Translations under genes and position numbers: made by a program | Shown here: piece by piece, positions 17,003 through 26,138 of the stretch | How the letters are laid out: every line of letters begins with the position of its first letter | Position numbering within the stretch: the first letter of the stretch is position 1 | DNA from: Hyphomicrobiales bacterium | Lineage (GTDB): Bacteria; Pseudomonadota; Alphaproteobacteria; Rhizobiales; Rhizobiaceae | DNA: 35,725 nucleotides | Reading direction: 5' to 3' | Assembly: GCA_900468805.1 (NCBI GenBank) | Contig: UEIF01000060.1 | Location: 1 to 35,725, forward strand | The notes under the pieces: generated by a model | What the model saw: the letters and a program-made list of their open reading frames with translations, nothing else | What the model was told of the DNA's origin: nothing | Database searches by the model: none

Positions 17003-17374
17003 TCATCGCTTGAGCACCCAAACGGTCTTGCCGTTCTGCGACGCTTCGATGCCAGCTTTGGTCCGGGTCAGTTGAAGGCATTTTTCAGCATCTCCCGGCC
17101 GCGGTCTTATGCAGATCCCGTCCGGAGCGGACCTCCACGTCGGATTTATGCTCACCAGGCTGTCGCTGATGGTTCCACCGCCATCCGGACGAAACACGAG
17201 GATGTTTGAGGCTTTGCGTTTGACGACGACCATCTCCCACGGCTTGCCGTCGGCGATGACGCTGGAAAGAGGTTCTTCGGCTCGCGCCGGTGTGCCGGCA
17301 AAAATCGTAAGGACGAGCAACGGCATGAAAAATCGGTGAGAAGAGCGGTCGCCTGGCAAGCGAACTTTGCGCAT
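17003..17374 (-). CDS. Small exported hypothetical protein
   Basis: The 123-residue product opens with a basic stretch and a hydrophobic core ending in ARAEE (MPLLVLTIFAGTPARA-EE). This is a clear signal peptide with an AxA cleavage site at about residue 32. The mature part, about 90 residues, contains KPWEMVVVKRK, FRPDGGGTI, and a Cys pair (Cys84 and Cys95 by my count) that may form a disulfide in the periplasm. I recognise no characterised family. ATG 17374 has AAAGGA 8 bases upstream; a longer upstream extension lacks support. It is a single gene. Confidence 0.7.
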   Translation of the reverse strand: MRKVRLPGDRSSHRFFMPLLVLTIFAGTPARAEEPLSSVIADGKPWEMVVVKRKASNILVFRPDGGGTISDSLVSINPTWRSAPDGICIRPRPGDAEKCLQLTRTKAGIEASQNGKTVWVLKR

Positions 17375-17658
17375 TACGTGTTCCTTTGGGTGAGTACCCT
17401 CTAATGGCAGGGCGCGATTGAGGAATAAAATCGAGCGGGAGGAAACGAGGCCATGCCCTTCGGCCAGCGGTGATGTTGTCGCGATATTCTTCAACGTGCT
17501 CGGCAATGTCATCACGAGAGATATTTTGATTTGTTAAGCGCGCCGGTCGTATGTTTCCGCATGACAGTCACCGCGCGGGTTCATGCGGCATTTCTGCGAC
17601 AGTGCGAGCGGGCACGATTGCCGCGCACGGGAATGTCCTAGCTGGCGTTTCGCCATCG

Positions 17659-17781
17659 TCATAGCGCAAGCCGTTCCGAAATCAGAACGAGCATCACGAT
17701 CGGACCGCCGAGAAGGGCACCGAACAGGATCGTCGCGAAAAGCAGGTTTGCGAGCAGGTGAAGCATGGTCTTGCGTGTCAT
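17659..17781 (-). CDS. Small single-pass membrane protein (40 aa)
   Basis: MTRKTMLHLLANLLFATILF is followed by a second hydrophobic stretch, GPIVMLVLISERLAL, and stop. Nearly the whole product is one or two membrane helices. Its ATG overlaps the stop of the small gene upstream (ATGA), which argues that both are translated. Function unknown. Confidence 0.5.
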   Translation of the reverse strand: MTRKTMLHLLANLLFATILFGALLGGPIVMLVLISERLAL

Positions 17782-17936
17782 GGCTGCACGCCGTCCCGTC
17801 TTGCAGGTTCAAACCGCACGGGCTCCAGTTTCATCTTGTCCATCCGCACCACGCCTATGCACATATGGACGATCCTGCCGTCACTTCTGAAGATGAGGAT
17901 GATCAGCCATTGTCTTGCCGTTAATGTTAAATCCAT
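17778..17936 (-). CDS. Small hypothetical protein (52 aa)
   Basis: Read from ATG 17936, the product starts MDLTLTARQWLIILIF, then has a short strand-like region RIVHMCIGVVRMDKMKLEP, and ends in ARRDGVQP. Its stop overlaps the next small membrane-protein gene by four bases, the usual sign of coupled translation. TTTGGA lies upstream. No recognised family; the overlap and even codon use are the main evidence. Confidence 0.5.
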   Translation of the reverse strand: MDLTLTARQWLIILIFRSDGRIVHMCIGVVRMDKMKLEPVRFEPARRDGVQP

Positions 17937-18377
17937 GCTCTGTTCCAAAGGGTGAGGGCGGGTGAGGTCATGCCCTGCCGTTTCCGAGTTGCGTGGTTTC
18001 TATTTGGGCTCCGACAATTGCGGAAGCATGACTGGGTTTGCTTTTCTGCGTTCAATGCTGCTGCGATGCGCAAGGAACGGGTGGGTCGCATGGAGCGCAC
18101 GGAGAGGTCATGGAATGCCGAGCGCACCCAGGAAGTTGCCAGCGGGAGAATCCGACACTCGGTCGAAGCTGAAATGTTGAATAGCGATCGAAGCGAGAAC
18201 TAGCTAATATAGTCCACAGTGAAAGATGTTTGATGTCGCGAAGAGCGAGCCCGGTGCGCTGAGTTCGTGGGAGAACTCCGCGAGATGTGTGGAACACCTT
18301 GATCAAAGACAGGTGTTGGTGTCCAGTGCGGTGTCCCCAGCCTCGGGACAGAGGACAGACGGTTCTCGACCAGGGCA
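17937..18377. other. 440-base stretch without a recognisable gene
   Basis: Frames open here in all directions have no recognisable domain and no ribosome site that stands out. The sequence lies between two small minus-strand genes and the DUF4143 pseudogene and is probably decayed. Confidence 0.5.
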
Positions 18378-18700
18378 TCCCGGCGGCAGGATTTCATCCG
18401 CACCTATCTTGAGCGCGATATCCCGCAGCTCGGTCCGAGGATCCCTGCAGAAACGCTACGCCGCTTCTGGATGAATGCCGGCCCATCATCAGTCTGGCTT
18501 GTTGAATGCCGCCGAGCTTGCCCGCTCGCTCGGCGTCGACGGCAAGACCGTCGCCTCCTATCTCGACCTGCTCGTCGATCTGCTCCTCGTTCGATGACTG
18601 GAACCCTGGCACGCCAATGTCGGTAAGCGCCTGGTCAAGTCGCCCAAGGTCTATGTCCGCGACAGTGCCCTCACGCATGCCCGGCTGAGAATTTCGGCGA
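18378..18700 (+). pseudogene. DUF4143-containing AAA ATPase (COG1373) remnant
   Basis: A frame from 18384 reads RQDFIRTYLERDIPQLGPRIP, then ETLRRFWM. It switches by one base near 18472-18480 into HHQSGLLNAAELARSLGVDG, KTVASYLDLLVDLLLVR. An in-frame TGA at 18595 interrupts it, after which LEPWHANVGKRLVKSPKVYVRDS follows. This order is the DUF4143 region of COG1373 ATPases (winged-helix then C-terminal nuclease-like fold), a family linked to AAA proteins of unknown role. The N-terminal ATPase with its Walker motifs is missing, and the C-terminus breaks after LTHA. One frameshift plus one stop plus both ends lost mark it as dead. Confidence 0.75.
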
Positions 18701-18769
18701 TGAGGGTTTCGCCCCGGGGCCTCGTTATAGGAAACGCGCCGTCAATCTTCCGGTCGCTGCCACCTGATT

Positions 18770-19100
18770 GATGCCCCACCGGAGGATGATGGGGTGGCGG
18801 GGGTGGCGGGACCTTATTCCCGGTTGTAAACCGCAATCATAGCGCTAGCTTCAACGGTGCTGATGCTGCAAACTCAGCAGGAGAAGGGCTCTCAAGGTCC
18901 TAGCCCAATCGAGTCCTTCTCCACCTCTCGTTGGAGCTACGGGCGGTGGGCTTGCATTAGCACGTGCAATTTAGAGTTCTGCGCGGCAACTCGCACGTTC
19001 CGTGAACATCTCATGAACCGGCAATGTCACGCTTTTGTCACGGGACTCTCAACTGGCGATGTGCTTATTGCCACCAGCAGATGCGCGCTGGCCGAGCTGC
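18770..19100. other. Non-coding stretch, nothing recognised
   Basis: Apart from the hairpin at 19101-19140, I find no gene in roughly 18700-19350. The plus-strand frame at 18857-19123 has no ribosome site of note and no family resemblance, and its end runs into the hairpin. Confidence 0.5.
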
Positions 19101-19140
19101 AAAAGGGCTCGTCTTTGTATTGAGTGGCGAGCCCTTTTCT
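19101..19140. terminator. Inverted repeat, probable bidirectional terminator
   Basis: AAAAGGGCTCG (19101-19111) is the exact reverse complement of CGAGCCCTTTT (19128-19138). The A and T ends give a T-rich tail on either strand. The 16-base loop is longer than usual. It lies in otherwise empty DNA, so the gene it served may be lost. Confidence 0.6.
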
Positions 19141-19353
19141 ATTGATAGGGCCGTGTACGGTTGCTGGAGTGTTGCGTTGTGCGCTCGTATCATGGGTGTT
19201 ACTTCGTCCCATGCGATCTTACCTTCACCTGGCGTCCCTCACCCAAGGAGAGGCTTAGCGGCAATCGCCGGGGGTGATTCAAGGCGCCATCATCTTGTTC
19301 GCGGCGAGCGCGGCACCATCTGAATGGAGAGTCCTCGAACGTGGAGCTTCAAG

Positions 19354-19671
19354 ATGGTAGATGATCCGGCCGGACTGAAGGCCGCCCCTGAGGTTGAAAT
19401 CCTGCCGCCAGAGCGTAGCGACTGCCGTTGCGAAGGCGCGCTTTCGTGCCTCTGTTGCGGGCGGACGAGTTCTTTCATCGATGAGGACGGCTGCGGGATC
19501 TGCGAGGAATGTCTCTCCCCTCAGGCAGGCTTCATTGGTGATGCAGCCTACGACTTCGCTGCATCACGGTTTGGCACGAACGTCTCGGCGTTTGCCGTGA
19601 CGTTGCCCAGCACGACTGCCGGACCTCGTCCGAGCGACGATGACCTCCGGTTTTCGCCGAAGAGATCCTGA
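19354..19671 (+). CDS. Small Cys-rich hypothetical protein, possible zinc-binding
   Basis: The product of about 105 residues has a dense cysteine cluster, DCRCEGALSCLCCGRTSS followed by CGICEECLSP. The paired CxC / CxxC spacing looks like a treble-clef or zinc-ribbon site. I chose ATG 19354 because GGAGC lies 8-10 bases upstream; ATG 19324 would add ten residues. The C-terminal half is low in structure. It lies 72 bases upstream of alkB on the same strand, so the two may share a transcript. I do not recognise the family. Confidence 0.5.
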   Translation: MVDDPAGLKAAPEVEILPPERSDCRCEGALSCLCCGRTSSFIDEDGCGICEECLSPQAGFIGDAAYDFAASRFGTNVSAFAVTLPSTTAGPRPSDDDLRFSPKRS

Positions 19672-19743
19672 TCAGCGAACACCTGGTGGAGGGCACGCGA
19701 CAATCGTGAAAATCCCAAGCGTCCGTTCGAACAAGGAGCGATT

Positions 19744-20316
19744 ATGGAGACCTCGCAAGGAGACCTATTTGCTGCTCCCGCACCGGCACTGCCGGAGGGT
19801 TTCCGCTACGAGGCCGATGTCATCTCCGACGCCATGCAGTTCGATCTGGTGCGAGAGATCGCCAAATTACCACTGAAGCCCTTCGACTTTCATGGTTTCG
19901 AGGGCAAGCGACGTGTCATCTCCTATGGCTGGAAATACGACTTCGACACCGAGTGCGTGACACGAATCGGCGACATTCCGCCGTTCCTTCTGCCGGTGCG
20001 CAGCATCGCCGCAGCATTTGCCGGCATCGAACCGGATCAGCTGAAGCAGGCACTCGTGACCGAATATGCGCCGGGGGCGCCGATCGGCTGGCACAAAGAC
20101 AAGAAGGTGTTCGCAAGTGTCGTCGGCGTCTCGTTGATGTCACGCTGCACCTTTAGACTGAGACGCCGTGCCGGCAGTAAATGGGAGCGCGCCACCGTCA
20201 TTGCAGAGCCAGGCTCCGCCTATCTGCTTTCGGGTCCGGCCCGCAGCGAATGGGAGCATTCCATCCCGCCGGTAGAGCAACTTCGCTATTCGGTCACGTT
20301 CCGGGAGATCGGCTGA
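19744..20316 (+). CDS. alkB: AlkB-like 2-oxoglutarate/Fe(II) dioxygenase
   Basis: The 190-residue protein belongs to the AlkB superfamily, which removes methyl lesions from nucleic acids by oxidation. The iron ligands are visible as His117 and Asp119 (GWHKDK) and His172 (WEHSIPP), and RYSVTFR (181-187) carries the 2-oxoglutarate-binding arginines. The substrate-side loop VISYGWKYDF (58-67) matches the short bacterial AlkB type, which is more like human ALKBH2/3 or stand-alone rhizobial AlkB than E. coli AlkB of about 216 residues. ATG 19744 follows AAGGAGCG. No ada gene is adjacent, so regulation by the adaptive response is not visible. Confidence 0.85.
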   Translation: METSQGDLFAAPAPALPEGFRYEADVISDAMQFDLVREIAKLPLKPFDFHGFEGKRRVISYGWKYDFDTECVTRIGDIPPFLLPVRSIAAAFAGIEPDQLKQALVTEYAPGAPIGWHKDKKVFASVVGVSLMSRCTFRLRRRAGSKWERATVIAEPGSAYLLSGPARSEWEHSIPPVEQLRYSVTFREIG

Positions 20317-20350
20317 CCGGACGCATTGCGGATGACCGCGATAAGCCTCA

Positions 20351-20725
20351 GTGAGGTCGATGACCCGACTCCACGGCTTGGAGGCGGACCTTCCGGACCA
20401 GAACGCCAACACAGCGGCACAGTCGTTGGGGACGTCAGCTGGCAGCGTTCGACACGGGCTGCCGAACAGCGGGCATTCGGTTGCGGACGCTGATGCGGCG
20501 GGACGGCTCGGCGTCGAAGGACTGAGCCGGGCCGCCAAGGTCCTCGGCGTTCTGCCGCTGGTGCTCTATCCCGAGCTCGGCGACTTCAACGAGGATCGGC
20601 GGCGACTCGCAGCTTTCCGTATTGCAGCCAATCTGCGCCGTCAGCTCATCCCGGACGATGCGGCAACTTCCTTTCCGATAGCATCACTCGCCCGTGAGCG
20701 GCGAAGTGGCGAGGCGCTGCGGTAA
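20351..20725 (+). CDS. Hypothetical open frame (uncertain)
   Basis: A 124-codon frame starts at GTG 20351 (or ATG 20360) with SMTRLHGLEADLPDQN. It has a more ordered C-terminal half, KVLGVLPLVLYPELGDF followed by EDRRRLAAFRIAANLRR. The second half looks like a helical segment of a real protein, but I recognise no family. It starts 34 bases after alkB on the same strand. No strong ribosome site is visible, so it may be a fragment or a chance frame. Confidence 0.35.
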   Translation: MRSMTRLHGLEADLPDQNANTAAQSLGTSAGSVRHGLPNSGHSVADADAAGRLGVEGLSRAAKVLGVLPLVLYPELGDFNEDRRRLAAFRIAANLRRQLIPDDAATSFPIASLARERRSGEALR

Positions 20726-20744
20726 TGCCGGGGGTGCAAGCGGG

Positions 20745-20885
20745 TCATGCTGATCTCCGTGGCGAGATCGCCTCAGCGTCGACGGCGTCATTCTTCTTGC
20801 TCGTCACTTCCCCGGTCTCATGATCGATTGCGTGACCCTGAAAAACCCGCTTTGCGATATCAACGCCGATCGTAAATGCAGACAT
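20745..20885 (-). pseudogene. IS110-family transposase remnant
   Basis: Read on the minus strand, the 46-residue frame starts MSAFTIGVDIAKRVFQGHAI, the N-terminal RuvC-like DEDD strand of IS110 transposases. After EVTSKK it jumps directly to NDAVDAEAI, the family motif K-x-D-A-x-D-A-E-A-I about 90 residues further on in full proteins. So the gene has lost an internal segment and everything after the second motif. AGGAGG precedes the start. The non-coding DNA on the right (20886-20960) may be the element's end, which in IS110 elements encodes the bridge RNA. Confidence 0.75.
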
Positions 20886-21089
20886 GCGCACCTCCTGATA
20901 GTTTCTAGGAACCAAGATCCCCAGCCTGAGGCTTGGTGGTGGGGGTGTCCACATCATCAAGAAACCCGCCCTCAGCCGGCCGGCGTTTCGCTGAGCCGCG
21001 GTGCTTTGCACCGCAGTTCCGGCCGGGCCCGGCATGGGAAGGGATCGCCGTCAGGCCGCGAGAGGCGCGGCTCAAACACGGAGATCACC

Positions 21090-22025
21090 ATGACCCGATT
21101 GTCTTCCCTTCACGACACCGCTGATCACGCATCCTCGCCGACCGATCGCTTCATCTGCGAGATGCAGGTCCACGGCTACCGACCCTTCGAGGACGAGCCC
21201 GATCCCCGTCCCTTGCCCGAGGAACAAGTCGTTCGAGCCTCACTCACAACGATCTTCGATGCTCTCTCCGACATGCTCGGGGACACCAGGCTGGAGACCG
21301 ATCTCGAAGACCTCTTCTGGTCGACCGTCAACCTCTTCCACCGCAGCACTGAGCGCATCCAGCGCGAGCTCGCCCGCAACGAGGAGGCGCAGCGCACCGG
21401 CCAACGCGAACAGGACGGCGCTGAGGTGAAGACCGTCGAGCTCGAACGGTTGATTGCCGAGGGCATCACGCTTCTCGAACGCCGGAACAATTTCGAGTTC
21501 ATGCGCGACTACGGTGCCGACCTCTTCGAGGCCGAGACCGGTTCGGCCTGGCGACCCCGGACAAGCTCGAAGGTCAGCCACGCCAATATGACCGCAGCGA
21601 TGATCGACTCGAAAGACTTTCTTGCCGCACGCCGTCACGCCGAGACCGAGGTCATGATACCCAAGGGGACCAAGATCGCCTTTGCCGGCGGCATGGACTA
21701 CAGCAATCACGAGCGCATCTGGAAAAAGCTCGACCAGGCCCATGCAAAATATGCCGACATGGTCCTGTTGCATGGGGGCGCGCCGCAGAGCGCAGAACGC
21801 ATCGCCGCCTGCTGGGCGGAGGCGCGCAAGGTGACGCCGATCACCTTCAAGCCGAAGTGGAGCAAACATGCGAAGGCCGCCCCGTTCCGCCGTAACGACG
21901 ACATGCTCTCCGTCATGCCGGCCGGATTGATTGTCTTCCGGGGCAACGGCATCACCAACAATCTCGCTGACAAGGCCCGGCGTCTTGGTATCCCGGTCTG
22001 GCAGGCTTCAGGAGACGGCGCGTGA
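21090..22025 (+). CDS. DUF2493 / YspA cpYpsA-related SLOG family protein
   Basis: The 311-residue protein has a helical N-terminal half. From residue 195 comes a SLOG-type Rossmann domain: KIAFAGGMDYSNHERIW, VLLHGGAPQSAERIAACWA (about 225-243) and the nucleotide-binding rim. SLOG domains bind nucleotide-derived ligands, and some act in phage defence. I cannot say what this one binds. ATG 21090 follows GGAG 6 bases upstream; the frame remains open further upstream, but no better start is seen. Such DUF2493 genes are common on rhizobial plasmids and islands. It converges with the truncated flavoprotein gene. Confidence 0.8.
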   Translation: MTRLSSLHDTADHASSPTDRFICEMQVHGYRPFEDEPDPRPLPEEQVVRASLTTIFDALSDMLGDTRLETDLEDLFWSTVNLFHRSTERIQRELARNEEAQRTGQREQDGAEVKTVELERLIAEGITLLERRNNFEFMRDYGADLFEAETGSAWRPRTSSKVSHANMTAAMIDSKDFLAARRHAETEVMIPKGTKIAFAGGMDYSNHERIWKKLDQAHAKYADMVLLHGGAPQSAERIAACWAEARKVTPITFKPKWSKHAKAAPFRRNDDMLSVMPAGLIVFRGNGITNNLADKARRLGIPVWQASGDGA

Positions 22026-22128
22026 GCGCGGGATCCTTATCAATGATCATCGGAGGGGCGACGTGACCGTCTATCGGCTGGCCTGTTTCCTGAAATTAGC
22101 AGTCATGTTCGTCGAATCATGCCGCGGG

Positions 22129-24009
22129 TTACAAAGCGGTGCATACGCAACTGTACTCGTACTGAGCCTGCAATTCGCGAAGCACCGCAGATCCTTCGGG
22201 CTGTCTTGCCATCTCCCGTCGGAGGGCGATGCGCTGCCGTGGGGTCGTCGTGGCGTTGCGGCTCGGACAAACCGGCTCACAGAAACCGCACTCGATGCAT
22301 TGCGTTGAATTTCGGACGTTTTCGATAGCGGGAATGGATTTCAGCGATTTCAGATGGATGCCATTGTCCCTGGTCAGGATGACGTTCGGCGCAAGGATGC
22401 CCTGAGGGTCCGCCAGCTTCTTGATGCGCCACATCATGTCGGTCGCCTTGCGGCCCCATTCCTGTTCGACGAACGGTGCCATGTTGAGGCCTGTGCCATG
22501 CTCGGCTTTTAGGGAGCCGTCGTATTTTTTGACGATGAGCTCCACAAGCTCGGTCATGAAGGCCGCGTAGCGCTTCTTGCTTTCCTCCTCCTCCAGATTG
22601 GTAACGAGGTTGAAGTGAAGGTTCCCGTGCGCAGCGTGACCGGCAACGCCGGTTCCGAAGCCGTGCTTGTCCATGAGAGCTTGAAGATCGTGCGCTCCTT
22701 CTGCAAGCCGGGCAGGCGGGAAGCAAACATCCTCTGTGATAAGCATGGCACCCTGGGGACGCTGCTTGCCGACCAGACCGAGAAGTCCCTCGCGCACGTG
22801 CCAGGCAAGTTCGACGGCCTCCGCGACGCTTGTGAAGGTCAGCGGACTGATGAGCTTCTGATCAGCGACGAGTTCGGTAACCTTGCCCTGAAGCTTTACG
22901 AGCTCTTCGTCGTTTTCCGCGCCGAACTCAACAAGCAAGGCAGCAGCCTTTGGGTCCAACGTCGTCCAGTAGGTGGGCGTACCCGGGAACGCTTTTCCCG
23001 CGGCGACAAGCGCTGGCGCAACCATCAATTCAACAGCTGCGGCGCCGAGGGCGACGAGCTTTGGAACGAGATTGACTGCTTCGTCGATCGTCGAAAACGG
23101 CAGCCACGCCACAGACGTCACGGCTGGCACGGGGATGGTCGACATCACCGCTTCCGCGATGAAGCCCAACGTACCTTCAGAGCCAACCAGAAGCCGCCTG
23201 TAGATTTCAAGCGGCGTTGTCCCGTCAAGCAGGGCGGCGATATGATAGCCGTGGGTGTTGCGGATCGAGTATTTCTGTCGGATTCGCTTGACCAGCGCCT
23301 CGTCGGCCAACAGCTCTTCTCTCAGCGCGAGCAGGCCGTTCGCGAATGTCGGTTCAAGCTCGAGAAACCGCGCTTCGGCTCCTGGAGCTGCCGTGTCGAA
23401 AACATTGCCGGACGGCGTAAGGATCGTCATGGACTCGACCGTGTGATACGCGTCCCGCTCAAGCGTACAGCGCATTCCGCCGGAATTGTTGGCGATGACA
23501 CCGCCGATAGTGGCGGCAGCCTCGCTTGCTGGATCGGGGCCTAGCTTTCGGTGGTGCTTCTGCAGCATCGCGTTCGCGTGCGACAAGATCAGGCCAGGCC
23601 TTGCTTTGAATCTTTGGCCGTTGTCGAGTACCGAACCCCCGTACCAATGCCGCCTCACGTCGATTAGGATGTCGTCGGATTGCGATTGCCCGTTAAGACT
23701 GGTTCCGCCGGCACGGAACGTGGCGTGACGGCCCGTCTCGCGGCAGAAGGCAAAGACTTTGGCCATTTCCTCGACATTGCGAGGCATCACGACGACCTGG
23801 GGGATCAAGCGGTAAGGACTAGCGTCGGATGCGAAGCGGACGAGGTCGATCAATCGGTTGAGCACACGATCCTGGCCAAGCAGGCGCACTAGGTCGTTCT
23901 TCAAATCTTTGGGAGTTCCGTTCACGAGAGTCTCGGGTACCGCGTCATTCTGACTTGGACCGGCTGGTCGACCGAAAAGCGCTGCATCAGCTTCAAATAG
24001 TTTCGTCAT
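22129..24009 (-). pseudogene. FAD-binding oxidoreductase (D-lactate dehydrogenase/GlcD-like), 3' truncated
   Basis: The 626-residue product has a PCMH-type FAD-binding domain (RAGGTSLNGQSQSDD at about 95-109, TIGGVIANNSGGMRC near 165), a FAD-linked oxidase C-terminal domain with TGVAGHAAHGNLHFNL, and the first cluster motif of an iron-sulfur domain, CIECGFCEPVCPS at 571-583. Family members are about 930-970 residues and continue with a second 4Fe-4S cluster and a CCG domain. Here the family match ends at QYEY near 22155, and seven unrelated residues follow before the stop. The enzyme has lost its electron-transfer half. I prefer ATG 24009 to the upstream GTG 24141. No mdc function is implied; it lies 230 bases after mdcH on the same strand. 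Confidence 0.8.
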
Positions 24010-24238
24010 CCGAGATTGCCCCACGTGCGAGGTTGAAGGGTTCTTCGCACGATCGGGTTGCTCACGAACGGCGCGATCCGGCGCGCCTATGGCTTTTGCG
24101 ATTGGGAGCCGAATTCTCGGAGGATCGACCGCCTCGGACACCTTCGCCAGTTTAGAGATGCATAAATGTGCAAAGGCGGATTTGGCGGGAATTTGCTACT
24201 GTCGCCCACTGAACAGATGAGGTACCGGATCGGCTGCC

Positions 24239-25177
24239 TTATGTTGATGTCCACTTGGCAATCCACGCCCGGACCCCGTCCAGCGTCCTGAATTCGTTGA
24301 GCGACCTGCTTGGAATATCCGGATAGCTTTTGGCAGCCATTTCAGCCAGAGCCTGTCCCGGCCCAAGTTCCAGGAAGGCCGTCGCCCCGCTTTCGACGCA
24401 GCCACGCAAGTTGTCCGCCCATCGAACAGTGTGCGAAATTTGCGCCGCCAACTTGTCGAGACCCTGATCCAACTGGGACACGCCGGTTCCGTCGATTCCA
24501 CTCAGAAGCCTAGCTCCAGCGGTGGGTGGAAATGCCTTGGGTAGACCGCCAAGGACGCCGCGAAATCTCGCGGATACCTCTGAGAGGAGTGGTGTGTGTG
24601 ATGCGACCTCCACGGGGAGCCGAACAATACGCGTGGCGTGTGCCTCTCCCGCGGTTCGCATGATGGCTGATAGGAAGGCATGCCCACCGCCAACAACGAA
24701 AGCGTCATCTGGATTAATTATTGCAATATCTCCGCCGTGCTCTTCGCAGAAACGGCTTAGCGCGTCGTAGGCGAGACCCCTTATGAACACCAGCCCATCC
24801 CCTGGCGCGCTGGCCTCGGACATCATCTCGGCGCGTCGTGCGGCAAGCTTCAGGGTATCAATGTGACGGAAGATGCCAGCCGCGCCCCACGCGGCAATTT
24901 CTCCGACGCTATAACCGGCGAAGACCGGACGCTGCGGAATGCTTGTCTGCAGAGCGGTCATCGCAGCAAGCGATTGAAGAGTGCAGAGGATTTGAGCGGA
25001 CCGGTTTTCGAAGATTCGACTGTCTGCGGGATGCCGCACCACGACGCGTGGATCGATGCCGTTAAGCAGCATCGTCGCAGTGGCGAACAAATGGCTGGCC
25101 ATCGCGCAATCCCCGGTCAGGGAGAACATATCTGGGCTCTGATTCCCCTGACCGGAACAAAGGATGGCGAGCGTCAT
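24239..25177 (-). CDS. mdcH: Malonyl-CoA:ACP transacylase of malonate decarboxylase
   Basis: The 312-residue acyltransferase loads malonyl onto the MdcC acyl carrier in place of its acetyl group to start the cycle. The FabD-like fold shows GQGNQ (9-13), the nucleophile Ser90 in GYSVGE, and a conserved His in VEVASHTPLL (about residue 200). ATG 25177 lies 8 bases after the transporter stop. It is the last gene of the mdc operon, so all enzymes are produced together. Confidence 0.9.
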   Translation of the reverse strand: MTLAILCSGQGNQSPDMFSLTGDCAMASHLFATATMLLNGIDPRVVVRHPADSRIFENRSAQILCTLQSLAAMTALQTSIPQRPVFAGYSVGEIAAWGAAGIFRHIDTLKLAARRAEMMSEASAPGDGLVFIRGLAYDALSRFCEEHGGDIAIINPDDAFVVGGGHAFLSAIMRTAGEAHATRIVRLPVEVASHTPLLSEVSARFRGVLGGLPKAFPPTAGARLLSGIDGTGVSQLDQGLDKLAAQISHTVRWADNLRGCVESGATAFLELGPGQALAEMAAKSYPDIPSRSLNEFRTLDGVRAWIAKWTST

Positions 25178-25185
25178 GAGGGAAC

Positions 25186-26133
25186 CTATCGGGGATAGAG
25201 CATGATGATCGCGATGGGCAGCGTGATCACGCTGAACACCGTGCTTGCGATGACCATCGATCCGGTTGCGCCGGAATCGAGCTTGTAGTTGACGGCGAAG
25301 AGGATGCCGAAGAAGCCGGACGGAACTGCGGCGAGCAGTATCGCGGTTTTGGCGGTATCGGACGATACGGGTAGCACCATTACAAGCGCGGCAGTCGCGA
25401 GCGGGCGAAGGATGTTCGCGAAAAGGGTGGCATTGACGACTTTCCAACTAAGCCGGAAGGCCTGCGAGGAAAGGACGACGCCAGTCAGGAAAAGAGCGAC
25501 ACCGGGTGCGGCGTGTCCGATCAACAGAAGGGAGGCCTGAGGGACTTTGCCAACTGAGAAACCGCAAAGCGAATAGAGAATCCCGAAAGCGGGCGCGAGG
25601 ACAATGGGTTTTGTCAAAGCATGGATCAGCGGCTGCAAAATACTCGACTTGTGTTCGACACCATTGACAGCGCTACGCACGTTCATTTCCACGAGAACAA
25701 GCGATAGCGGGCTGATCAGGATAGATCCGCTGGCGATGGCGACGGCCAGAGGAACCGCCCCGGATGGTCCGACGATGTCCGCCAAAATCGGTAAACCGAC
25801 ACCCGCCAGGTTCGGAAAGGCGATCGTAAGTCCTTGAAGTGAGCCGTCCGGTTTGCCGATCTTCAGGATACGGGTTTGGAGGAAATACCAGACGAAGAAC
25901 ACCGCCAGCATCATTCCACCTAGGATCAAGAAAAGTGGTGCCTGGCTGACGAGTTCAGCGCGTGGAGCCGAGGCGGTGGCTGCAAAAAGGGACGCCGGAA
26001 GTGCGAAATTCATTACCAACACATTGAGGCCATCGACGTGGTGGTTGTCGACGATGTTATAGCGGCCCGCCATATACCCGAGCGCCATCACGAAGAAGAT
26101 CGGCGTCAGAGCCAGCAGGATGGTTTCGGCCAT
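25186..26133 (-). CDS. mdcF: AEC-family transporter, probable malonate importer
   Basis: The 315-residue protein has ten predicted membrane segments in two halves, with FVMALGYMAGRY in the first helix and IAFPNLAGVGLPIL near 110, typical of the auxin-efflux-carrier family. The malonate transporter MdcF of Klebsiella belongs here, and this one lies inside the operon between mdcB and mdcH. Other Pseudomonas-type clusters use MdcLM instead. Direction and substrate are inferred from position. The ATG lies 6 bases after the mdcB stop. Confidence 0.85.
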   Translation of the reverse strand: MAETILLALTPIFFVMALGYMAGRYNIVDNHHVDGLNVLVMNFALPASLFAATASAPRAELVSQAPLFLILGGMMLAVFFVWYFLQTRILKIGKPDGSLQGLTIAFPNLAGVGLPILADIVGPSGAVPLAVAIASGSILISPLSLVLVEMNVRSAVNGVEHKSSILQPLIHALTKPIVLAPAFGILYSLCGFSVGKVPQASLLLIGHAAPGVALFLTGVVLSSQAFRLSWKVVNATLFANILRPLATAALVMVLPVSSDTAKTAILLAAVPSGFFGILFAVNYKLDSGATGSMVIASTVFSVITLPIAIIMLYPR

Positions 26134-26138
26134 TTGCT

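Noticed and set aside
17583..17924. Plus-strand frame of 113 codons
   Set aside because: Antisense to two overlapping small minus-strand genes that have better start signals.
18857..19123. 88-codon plus-strand frame
   Set aside because: Runs into the hairpin at 19101 and has no motif; judged chance.
20140..20538. Minus-strand frame over the end of alkB
   Set aside because: Antisense of a gene with all catalytic residues intact.
22615..23544. 309-codon plus-strand frame inside the flavoprotein gene
   Set aside because: Shadow of the flavoprotein, whose sequence is clearly recognised on the other strand.
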